21,020 nt of DNA from the NCBI GenBank assembly GCA_910592005.1, contig CAJVPP010001300.1, positions 1 to 21,020 of the forward strand. The letters are read 5' to 3'. Of the stretch, positions 10,494 through 19,663 are shown in pieces. The DNA is from Funneliformis mosseae. Taxonomy: Eukaryota > Glomeromycota > Glomeromycetes > Glomerales > Glomeraceae. The notes below the pieces were generated by a model, which was given only the letters and a program-made list of their open reading frames with translations, was not told the origin of the DNA and ran no database searches. Both the position numbers and the translations under genes were made by a program. Position 1 is the first letter of the stretch. The number at the start of each line of letters is the position of its first letter.

Positions 10494-10739
10494 GGTTTCT
10501 TATTTTTTATTTATTTGTTTTCTTTAAAAAAAATAATAAAACCAATGAAGACAGCGGTGACTAAGGTATATAATAACGAAGGAAAAGAGAGAAACACGAT
10601 TCTAGATCAAAAGTTATTATAAGATTTTCAAAAAAAAAAAAAAATTTTTTTTTGATCGATTAATGATTGGTTAAAATTTTTATATAAATGTTCTGCCTTA
10701 AAGTATTACGTAAGCAATTTTAACTAAGCTCGAATTTTC
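10494..10739. promoter_or_regulatory. Divergent promoter region, RPS20 and F-box/WD40 gene
   Basis: 246 bp lie between the two start codons. The region contains a run of 15 A joined to 9 T at 10630-10653. Such poly(dA:dT) runs commonly keep promoters free of nucleosomes in fungi. No other motif is supported. Confidence 0.55.
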
Positions 10740-12874
10740 ATGTCTTTAAAAACACTGGAAGCTGACAATACTCAGCTGTTTACTAATGAATCCACCTATA
10801 AACGTTCAAAACGAAATCATGTTACTCGGGATTCTCTTAATAATTTAGTTCAAGAGAATAAACGAGATTTTGTGAAAGTTTTCTCTGACGAACTTAACCT
10901 CCATGTCTTTAGGTATTTGACAGCTGCTGACTTGAGCATTTGTACACGAGTTTCTCGGAAATGGTGGAGATTGGCTAATGATCGTCAGGTAAGTTTTCGT
11001 CGTCGTTTAATAATTTGAAATTGACCGATTCGACTCAATAAAAAATTTATTAAATTCGCATTGCAAAAAAGTTATGGAAAGATCTTTTCTTGTCCCGATT
11101 CAAAGCTCCTAAACGTCCCAATCTTACTTATCGCCTTGAAAGTCTTCAAATGATTCCATCACAAATGAATAGCATTCCAAAATTTCAAATCTTACCTGAT
11201 AGAACATGTGATGATATGACAGATGAAGAGGATTGGAAAAACATATATAGAGTCAGTCACAATTGGCAAACAGGAAATTGTCGTGTGATCGATTTCAAAC
11301 CTTACGTTGATCTTAACGAAAATCAAATGCAAGATTTTTCCTCTATGGCAGGGTCATCAAAGATTCAACCTACTGATTCTTTTACACCATTTCATACCAA
11401 TCCAACCCCTCCCGTTAATTCTAACCCCCTTGTTCAATTTACCAGACATGTCATTTTAACTGCTTCATTTTCCAGTGTTAAGAACATTCCCGAAGTGCAT
11501 CTTTGGCGCGCTGGAAAACAGAATGAACATATAGATACTCTGCGTAGCGAGATCTTGTATAAGACCATGCAGAAATCTAAATTTCCAATTGTTATCACTT
11601 GTTTGAAGTTGGATAGCAATGAAGGGAAAGACGATGCTGGAATGCATAAAATAGTAGCCGGTTATTCAAATGGTGGTTTTACCATTTGGGAATTTGATTC
11701 AATGGAAAGGTCAAGCACTGATGATGATAGAACCATAAGAAAATGGAGACACCGGGAAATCTATACCTTGCAATCAGCGTCACGCGCGCAAAATCCGCTT
11801 ATTGCTTGTGCTTTACATTTTCCAGTTTTGGTGACTTGCACCGAAGATTTTGAGTTGTCAATATATTTTATGGATTATAAACAGAATGATAGTGTACAAT
11901 TTAATACATCGATTGAAGGTAATAAATCGGCAGTGAAAGTCGATTGTAGACTTGTTCATCAATTAAGAAGTTTTGTTTGTTGGGCGCCAATTGAAATATC
12001 TGTGGAATCCATTACTGAAGATTCCACACAATCATCCTTAATGAATTATTCCTCTCGGGACGTATGGAAGGCAACGATTGCTTATTCTGTTCCTTTATAC
12101 GGAGGTGGTTGGACAGTAGGCGTTCAAGAAATAAAATTTTCATCTACGCAGCTGATTTCAACACGACATTGTTCTTCTTTGCCATCCTTTATTCCAATTC
12201 TCGCGGAGGATAATTCCGCCGAGAATATTGAACAATTTTCTTTTGCTCCCATTACGACAATCACATACAATTCCGGTCAGTTAATTACGGCACATTTTGA
12301 TAATACTTTACAAGTTTATCACGTGTTGGAACAAGGAAGAAAATTAGAGTGTAGACATGAATGTACATTATATGGTCATACAGGAAGCGTCATGAGCGTT
12401 GCTTTAGATGAACATGGTAAGTTAATAACCGGATCTATGGATCATTCGATAAAGATATGGGATTTGGGATGGAATTTGATGAAAAATAATGACGTTCGAA
12501 AAAGCAAAGATCATAATCATCATCATTATCAGGATACTGAATTTTCAACAGTTGGAATAAGCGCAAAGAGGAAGAAACATGGTGAATGTATCGTTACTTT
12601 AAGCGATTCTTTAAATAATGTAAGAGAAAATAATCATTTTGGAATAAAGTGGGTTGGATTTGATGAAGGAAGGATTGTTAGTGTTTGTGGTGGTAAAACT
12701 ACCACCAAAAAGGATAATTTACGAGGAAGCGTCAATAATAATGACTTTAATAAAAGGACATTAAATCCTCCACCAGGATGGACAGGTTCAGTAACTAGAG
12801 AAAAAGGTGATTCTCAATCCAATGAGATAGAAGATGTGGGAATAATTAAAGTCTGGTCATTTTGTGATGAATGA
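10740..12874 (+). CDS. F-box and WD40-repeat protein, likely SCF substrate receptor
   Basis: Two exons, 10740-10988 and 11072-12874, with an 83-nt intron, giving 683 residues. An F-box spans about 46-95 (FSDELNLHVFRYLTAADLSI, then VSRKWWRLANDRQLWKDLF). It should bind Skp1 and place the protein in an SCF ubiquitin ligase. A beta-propeller of WD40 repeats follows. The clearest blades are GYSNGGFTIWEF near 279 and YGHTGSVMSVALDEHGKLIT with WDLG near 515-546, and the last blade ends IIKVWSF at the C-terminus. Other blades are degenerate. Regions near 120-150 and 555-660 are polar and probably disordered, including a His-rich patch (DHNHHHYQD). Overall layout and length recall fission yeast Pof10, but I cannot assign orthology. 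Substrates are unknown. Confidence 0.85.
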
Positions 12875-13171
12875 GATAAGAATAGCATGCTAAATAATAA
12901 TTATAATTATACATAATATTAATAATATATATATCTATGTATATGTATATATATAATTTTTTTTTTTTTGATAGTAATTTATTAGTAATTTTTTTTTTAA
13001 TTTATAAAATTAGTGATAATTGTTAATAATTAATTAATTGATTATAATAGATCATTTGTCAATTATTATCCAATTATTAATTCAAAATATCTTAGTAAAT
13101 GATGCTCGTCATTACAGTTCGCTTCAGTTAATAATAAGGAAATTTCATTGATGAAAATAATCATTTAAGAA
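12875..13171. other. Convergent intergenic region, F-box gene and UPF0390 gene
   Basis: Just under 300 bp between two converging stop codons, very AT-rich, with TATATA runs near 12930-12955 and T runs near 12957-12970 and 12991-12999. It should hold both 3' UTRs. I see no gene in it. Confidence 0.4.
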
Positions 13172-13658
13172 TTATTTTTTTGATTTATTTTTTCCTTCTT
13201 TATTATCGTTACCGTTAATTAGTTTTACGATATTAAATTTTTGACCGCCACCAACAGATTCAGCTCTAGAAGCGATTACTTGTTCAATATTTTTATTTAT
13301 AGCAGCCGTCAGTTTCTAATAATTATTTAATTCATTCAATAAATCATTTTTAAGGTAAACCCAGGTTTAAATTAAGGTTAGGTTTACCTTTTGAATTGAT
13401 TGTTGTTTTATCAATGATTGTTTTTTTGGTGCAATTGATTTTGCTAATGGGAAAAAATTTTTTTTAATATTCATAAATTTTCGTAACTTTAATAACATAT
13501 CTTCAAATGAATCGGTTGATAAAAAAAAAAATACCTCCTTTCTTTGGTTTAACTCTATGGTTATTACGATTTGACTTATTAATAATTGATTTTGTTTTTG
13601 TAAGTTTTCGATTATTATTATTAACCTTAAACTTTTTTGCAAGTGCGCCTTGCGCCAT
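13172..13658 (-). CDS. UPF0390 / DUF2462 family small basic protein
   Basis: Three exons on minus: 13535-13658, 13388-13443 and 13172-13315, giving 107 residues. The protein starts MAQGALAKKFK, is very rich in Lys and Asn, and carries KPKKGAKSIAPKKQSLIKQQ followed by KKLTAAINKNIEQVIASRAE. The MAQG start, the G-A-x-x-IAPKK stretch and the following basic helix are the marks of the UPF0390 family (human C19orf53). Members are small, basic and probably nucleolar, and their function is poorly known. Introns are 91 and 72 nt, and joining across GG|CA restores the IAPKK motif, which supports the model. It shares a 246-bp divergent promoter with CCT8. Confidence 0.8.
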
Positions 13659-13904
13659 ATTTGCTATTGATAAAAACGGTTCAATGGAAAAAAAAAAAAA
13701 AAGAAAAAGAAAAAAATGAACAAAAAAATCAAAGATTTCCTTCCCCCTTCGTATTTATGGTTCGAATTTCAAAAAAAAAAAATTTTTAGGTTGTTTTTAT
13801 TGGATGATCAAATTACATCACCATCATACTTGTTTTTTTTATTTATTTTTTTTTTTAAAAAAGAAAAAATAGATCAAAAGGTTTTTTCTTAATAAAAAAA
13901 AAAG
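13659..13904. promoter_or_regulatory. Divergent promoter region, UPF0390 gene and CCT8
   Basis: 246 bp lie between the two start codons, the same distance as in the RPS20/F-box pair. It is packed with homopolymer runs: an A/AAG tract at 13686-13717, A12/T5 at 13771-13787, T-rich then A-rich DNA at 13832-13868, and A9 just before the CCT8 ATG. No specific factor site can be supported. Confidence 0.55.
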
Positions 13905-16298
13905 ATGGCTTTAAAAGTTCCAAAGAGTAGTTACCCTCAATTATTTAAAGAAGGTTACAAGGTATGTTTTATGCGGTGTTATACTATTAACTTGAATAAA
14001 CTTGAAAAAAAAATGGCTTCTTGTTTAGTAACTAGTTGTAAGAGATATCCTGGCTTTTATCTTTTCTTTAATGAGGATATTGTTTGACGAAATGAAATGA
14101 TTGCGCGTCATAAAATGTATGAAGCATTACTCTTTTTTTAATACGTTATGATTTAATCGAAATAAAATAGAACCTTCAAGGTATTGAAGAAGCTGTGCTG
14201 AAAAATATTCAAGCAATCCATGAACTATCAGAAATTGTTAGAACTTCCTTTGGACCAAATGGTGCATAAAATTTAATTAATTAGGTCAATCTTGAGATTT
14301 ACATGTCAATTTAATTAACACAAATTATCATCATGAACGTCAATTTAATAGGACGAAATAAGATGGTCATCAATCATCTTGAAAAACTTTTTGTCACAAA
14401 TGATGCGGCTACCATAATTCGTGAATTAGAAGTCGTGCACCCTGCGGCAAAATTATTGGTAATGGCAAGTCAACAACAGGAACAAGAGGTGTTTATCATT
14501 TCTAAACTTGCATAAGATGTCAAATCACTTCTTAATTATTTATTCATTTATTTCTTCTTAACAGGTTGGAGATGGTACAAATTTCGTCATAATCTTTGCA
14601 GGTGAACTCCTTCAAAGGGCCGAATATCTTCTTAGGATGGGACTTCATCCAAGTGAAATTGTTCAAGGTTATGAACTTGCAAGCGTAAAAGCTTTAGAAA
14701 TTTTAGAAGGTAATCAAAAGTCATCCAAATTTAGATTGATTGTTACGCGACCTAGTGTTAAATCGTATTATTTGTATCATAGGTTTATCGGTTGATAGTG
14801 TAAAAGATATTAGATTAAAGGGTGAATTAGAAAAATCAATTAAAACATCGATTGCATCAAAACAATATGGTTATGAAGATTTACTTAGTGATTTAGTTAT
14901 TGAAGCAACATTATTGGTTTTGCCAAAAAATCCTCAAAATTTTAATGTAGATAGCATACGTATAGTTAAAATTTTGGGTAGTAATATTCATGAGAGTAGG
15001 GTAGTAAAGGGTATGGTATTTGGTAGGGAACCTGAAGGTATTGTAAATCAAGCATCAAAATCAAAGATAGCGATATTCACATGTCCATTAGATTTAACCC
15101 AAACTGAAACGAAAGGTACAGTATTAATTCATAATGCAAATGAAATGTTAAATTTCACCAAAGGTGAAGAGCAACAAATTGAGAAAATTCTTAAAGAATT
15201 TGAGGATGCTGGTATTAAAGTAGTGGTAACAGGTAGTTCTGTCGGTGAATTGGCTTTACATTATTTAAATAGATATAATATTATGGTGGTAAAAGTTTTA
15301 TCCAAATTTGATTTAAGAAGATTATGTAGAGTTGTCGGTGCTAGTGCTTTGGCTAGGTTAGGTGTTCCTACCGCCGAAGAAATGGGTTATTGTGATATTG
15401 TTGAAACTGTTGAAATTGGTGGTGATAGAGTGACGGTTTTCAGACAAGGTGAGTACAGTAATACGGAATTTCTTAATCTCTCTTTCGATGACAAAGGTGT
15501 TGTTAAAGGACGTAATTTTATTTTACATTCTTATACAGAGGATGAAAGTTCAAGGACTGCTACTATCATTATTCGTGGTGCTACTCAAAATACTCTTGAT
15601 GATGTTGAACGTGCCATTGATGATGGGGTTAATAATATCAAGGCTATTACAAGGGATCCCCGTCTTGTTCCCGGTGCTGGTGCTACTGAAATAGAATTAG
15701 CTAAACAATTAACTTCTTATGGAGAGGTATATTTCGGAAATCTTAATATGTTTGCATCTTTTCTAAATAAGAAAATGGGGGAGGTTTTTAACATTCATTT
15801 TTTTTTTTTTTTTTCCTCTTCTTTTTTTCGATTATTCAGAAAACTCCTGGTATAAATCAACATTCAATTAAAGCATTCTCTCAAGCGCTCGAAGTGTTTC
15901 CACGTACGCTAGCCGAAGATGTTGGTCTAGATACAACGGAAATTTTATCAAAACTTTATTCAGCTCATCACGAACCAGCAAATGAATGTGAAACCGATGG
16001 AGATAAATCCGGTGTTCGTATCGGTGTTGATATTGAGAATTACGATATTGTTGATGTTACTAAATTACCTAATCCTGTGTTGGACGGTTTATTAACCAAA
16101 CATTGGGCCATCAAATTCGCTACCGATGCTGCTTTAACCGTTTTAAGAATTGATCAGGTACGTAATGTACACTTTTTAGGGAGTGTCAATATTTATATAA
16201 ATATTCATTCATTCATTTTCATTCATTAGATTATTATGAGTAAACCTGCCGGTGGACCTAAACCTCCTCAACAAAATGCTAATTGGGATGAAGATTAA
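13905..16298 (+). CDS. CCT8: T-complex protein 1 subunit theta (CCT8)
   Basis: Seven exons: 13905-13961, 14171-14261, 14352-14488, 14565-14709, 14783-15726, 15840-16157 and 16230-16298, giving 586 residues, slightly long for CCT theta. It is one of eight subunits of the cytosolic CCT/TRiC chaperonin that folds actin, tubulin and WD40 proteins using ATP. The nucleotide site is visible as SFGPNGRNKMVINHL (46-59), NDAAT (66-70) and GDGTN (97-101), and DPRLVPGAGATEIELAKQL lies near 433. The apical domain is in exon 5, and the tail GGPKPPQQNANWDED is a typical flexible C-terminus. Introns are 209, 90, 76, 73, 113 and 72 nt. Donors of introns 2 and 3 (GTGCAT, GTGTTT) are weak but the only ones keeping conserved sequence. 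An AATAAA lies at 16392. Confidence 0.95.
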
Positions 16299-16690
16299 TT
16301 TTTTAATTTAATATCTTGTAAAGCAATTCGTTTTGACGTAATATATTGTGCGGTTATAAATAATAATAACGTATTTATTATCGTTACGTTCAATAAATTT
16401 CCCAAATTGAAAAAAAAATTGATAAAATAAAAATAAATGAAAATCTCGTAACGTTTCTTGAACCTTTTATTTATATGCTTTGTGTGATCGTAATTCTTTT
16501 TTGATCTAATTCTTTATAATATATTAATTTTTTTTTATCTTTATATTTCATCAAAAAAAAAAAAGAATGCTGTATAAATAAAAAATAATATTTGTTTCAA
16601 GAAAAAAAAATATTGCATAATATCGATAAAATAATCTATTCACCCCACTTCATATCCCAAACTTCTTTCACCCCTTAAAGTGAAGATCCA
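16299..16690. other. Convergent intergenic region, CCT8 and PRMT4
   Basis: 392 bp between converging stop codons, AT-rich with several A and T runs (near 16408, 16529 and 16553). AATAAA at 16392-16397 could serve CCT8 polyadenylation. No further gene is visible. Confidence 0.4.
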
Positions 16691-18678
16691 TTAAAGGACA
16701 AATTGATTATTAGTAGTATCATCCAACAAATTATTATTTTCAACAACGACCGTAACATCTAAAGGTTGCTCGGGTTCATATAAACAATTATATTCAGGTC
16801 TAAAAATGTTATCATTACCAGTTTGTGGATAATAATTATAATTGTAGGTTTGTTCATGTAACTTCCATTTATTTCTTCTTCTATTAAAATCCAGGTGAAG
16901 TATAGGTGATGGGGATGACAACGGATCTGACAATTGACCGGTTCCATCATTTATTAATAATATTTCAGCTTCTATAGTATATGATCTCATTTCATTTACT
17001 ACACATCTCATCCATCCTTGTATAGTTTGTCCTGCGTTAACCGCTAACGGTTCCTTTAATAAAAATCTTACTTGTTGCCAGTGTGTTCTCTCCGCCGATG
17101 GGTTTGTTGTCATGGTAACTGGATTACCATTTGGTATCGTGGCTGGTGGTGAAAATTGTAAATCAAACCATCCTGCTATACCATGAACAATTCCCGTATA
17201 TGATGCTTGCCAAATAAATGGTACTGTAAAATCTTGTAATTCTTCTAATTTTATTGTATAGAAATCAATAATAAATCCTCCTGGGTTAGCTGGTGCAATT
17301 AAGGTACGTGGATCGAAACCTCCAACGACCGGCATTCCTTTTTTTTTTTTTTTTTAAAAAAAAAAACAAAAAATTATTATCATTAAAAGCAAATGTCGCG
17401 AAGAAACAGAAAAAAACAACAACTTTATAACTTACCAAACATTTCATCTTTAGCATCGGTATATAATGAAGTTAAATCTACACCGTAAAAAGATGGTTGT
17501 TCCCAAAACCTCGCTTTACTCATAGTCTCACTCCACAAAGCAGCATCTGTAAAAGGGGCAAGAAATATCGATCCAGTTGAAGGAAAAAGGGTACCTCCAG
17601 GTTTTAAATAATGATCTCGAGCATAAAGGTAACTTTCAAGCTTTCGAAAAAAAAACAATTGAATTATTATTAATGTATGAAAAGATTATTACAAAATAAG
17701 GTTAATAATAATTACTAGGAACTACAAAAATAAAAATAAAAAGTTTTAATATACATGTATACCGTATACGGTATACGCATATATTATTAATATAAGCAAG
17801 GATTCTAAACATGCGTTAAGAATCCTTAAGTATATTATCTCACCATAATCTTACCATTCTCTCATGAATCAACAAAACCCCTATAGGTTCAGAAATAATC
17901 GTGTCGACTTGCGGAATTGGAAGATTTGGTTGTTCAATCTTGGCTGTAACAAATTCAAAGGAATTAGCATAAAGTTTATACTCAAGTTATAAAATACTAG
18001 TGCTTCGGGCGAAACCCTTTCGTACAATGATACTTTCATTTTTTGCCGAAAGCTTAATTTGGAAACCATTTGTAAATCAAAATTAAGCGAAACAAGTTTT
18101 CGCCCAAAATACGATTTATACATACCCTGAACGACTTCAATCTTATCCTTTAAGAAAGCATTCTTTCCCAAGGCTTCGGCATCTGAAGAATTAGCAGCAT
18201 CAACAACCTTTTGCATTTTCTCGGCCATATTTGAAGCTTCAACTGCAAATACTTTACGCGCTCCAGCTTGAACCGCAAAGTATGATAGGATCCCTGAGCC
18301 TAAACAAAAATAAACACATTATTAAAACGATTTTTGTCATTAATTAAAGAATAAACTGTATTTATATAGCATACAAACCAGCACCAACGTCCAAGACTAG
18401 TTTGTCTTGAAAGCATACAGGACCATTCAAAAGTATTGCCGAGCGGTAAGTGGAAGTTCGTACTGTATCTTGAAGCATATTTTGCTGTTTGTTAAAACAA
18501 AACTCTCTGTTTAACAAAGCCACCAGGAGTTTTTTCTTTGAGACGCGTTTGGAACTAAGTTCTTGAAAACCACCTGATGCTGGAGCATGGCATAATACGA
18601 AAAATAGGCAGGATCACGTCCCTCTGTTGAAGGAGCCTTGTTGCTTGCATTTAAAGGACCGTTCGACTCTGACAACAT
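16691..18678 (-). CDS. CARM1: Histone arginine methyltransferase CARM1/PRMT4-like
   Basis: Six exons on minus: 18574-18678, 18379-18484, 18126-18299, 17855-17943, 17436-17640 and 16691-17337, giving 441 residues. Type I PRMTs transfer methyl groups from S-adenosylmethionine to arginines of histones and RNA-binding proteins. Visible are the SAM-binding motif [13 protein letters not shown] (66-78), the acidic ribose-binding residue in VFAVEAS (E91), the double-E loop [13 protein letters not shown] (E147 and E156), and the THW loop (311-313). [12 protein letters not shown] and [10 protein letters not shown] match the CARM1 subgroup. The loop reads SEPIG with Val at the next position, rather than SEPMG followed by an aromatic residue. 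There is no N-terminal PH-like domain as in animal CARM1: only about 35 polar residues precede the core. The last 50 residues are Asn/Tyr-rich. Confidence 0.92.
17757..17776. repeat. Perfect 20-bp palindrome in CARM1 intron 4
   Basis: GTATACCGTATACGGTATAC equals its own reverse complement. It lies in the 214-nt intron 4 of the CARM1-like gene. A second inverted repeat lies 22 bp further on: AAGGATTCT at 17798-17806 and AGAATCCTT at 17819-17827. Confidence 0.9.
18007..18105. repeat. Nested inverted repeat in CARM1 intron 3
   Basis: Outer arms GGGCGAAA (18007-18014) and TTTCGCCC (18098-18105) flank inner arms GCTTAATTT (18052-18060) and AAATTAAGC (18080-18088). Together they make a 99-bp foldback occupying most of the 182-nt intron 3. 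It could be a tiny foldback or MITE remnant, or an RNA structure in the pre-mRNA. Confidence 0.6.
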
Positions 18679-18708
18679 TTCTTATTTTCAAACTAAACAA
18701 AAGATTGT

Positions 18709-18739
<31 letters not shown>

Positions 18740-19663
18740 AAAGAAGAAAGAAAGATGAAAGAAAGAGAGAAAGAAAGTAAGAGAAAGAGAGAGAGAGAGA
18801 AAAAAAAATCGAAAAAAAGATCTCAAGAAAAGTCAAAAAAGGGCGATCTCGGTTGGATCGAATCAGATTTGGACCGGATCGGAATCGTGATCGTGCATGA
18901 TGTCCGACGCTCAAAAAATTGAGTCGAGATCCATAGAATATTCGATCAAAATAAAAACGCATAAGTAACGAAGCATATGTACTTCGCTGCAGCCTATAAT
19001 AATTAGGTAGGCTAAAATAAAATAATCGACGAGCACGTGATTATGCAAAAATGACTGCAGGATTTTATAAATCATGATTTTTGCGAATAGTTATAAATGG
19101 GCCCTTATTTAGCAAATGGTTCAATAGAATCCATGTGATGAAATCATGCATTTCCCGCCAATAATGCCTAATACACGTTCATTTTAAGGGCAAATCATCA
19201 TGTATGTCTCGTTCAAACCATTGTTGTCATTAACATAATTACGTGCGAAAAGTTGGTTTTCTATTGGTAATATTTCAAAAAAAAAAAAAAAAAAAAAATC
19301 TAAAATTAACGTTGATGATTTTTTTACAATAAAAGAATAATTAAAATTCTTTTACCATTCTTACTGGATCAGCGAAAGAATCGGTAAAACGCATTTTAAT
19401 TTTAATTTCGAACTTTAGCTAACATGGCGGTGGGATCAAATTATAAATTTATTCATTCAATGGTTCGGTTGAGCGTTTATAGTACCTTATTAATACATGA
19501 ATCTATTTCTGTTCATGTTATTACCTCATGAAATAATTTCGATCGAACTAAAAGATCCGGTCTAAAAATCGATCATAATGTTGTGTTACACTCAAAAATT
19601 TGTATAAACACACTTAAAAAAATGGACCTTTTACTTTAGTTTGCTTTACTCTTCCCAAAACAA
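18679..19663. promoter_or_regulatory. Divergent promoter region, CARM1-like gene and unrecognised gene
   Basis: 985 bp between two divergent start codons, the longest non-coding stretch in the gene-dense half. It opens on the CARM1 side with the purine-only tract (18708-18808), then moderately GC-rich DNA near 18840-18910. A CACGTG hexamer lies at 19034-19039, an A21 run near 19278-19298, and plain AT-rich sequence runs up to the ATG at 19664. I see no coding frame or RNA gene. CACGTG is the core for bHLH factors, but one copy proves little. Confidence 0.45.
18708..18808. repeat. Polypurine tract (A/G only apart from two T)
   Basis: About 100 bp of almost unbroken A and G on the plus strand: A15 and A12 runs, then AAAG and GA repeats, and GAGAGA near 18790-18800. 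It starts about 30 bp upstream of the CARM1-like ATG, so on that gene's sense strand it is a long pyrimidine tract in the promoter or 5' leader. Purine-only DNA of this length with mirror-like GA repeats can form triplex structures. Confidence 0.85.

Noticed and set aside
11434..11647. Two minus-strand frames within the F-box gene
   Set aside because: Antisense shadows of a conserved 601-codon exon, with no supporting similarity.
13905..14087. A 60-codon gene starting at the CCT8 ATG
   Set aside because: It is exon 1 of CCT8 reading through its 209-nt first intron. The conserved chaperonin sequence resumes at 14171 after a normal acceptor.
18614..18962. Overlapping frames of Lys/Glu/Arg-rich (plus) and Phe/Ser-rich (minus) protein upstream of CARM1
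   Set aside because: They are translations of the polypurine tract on either strand and have no protein-like composition outside it.
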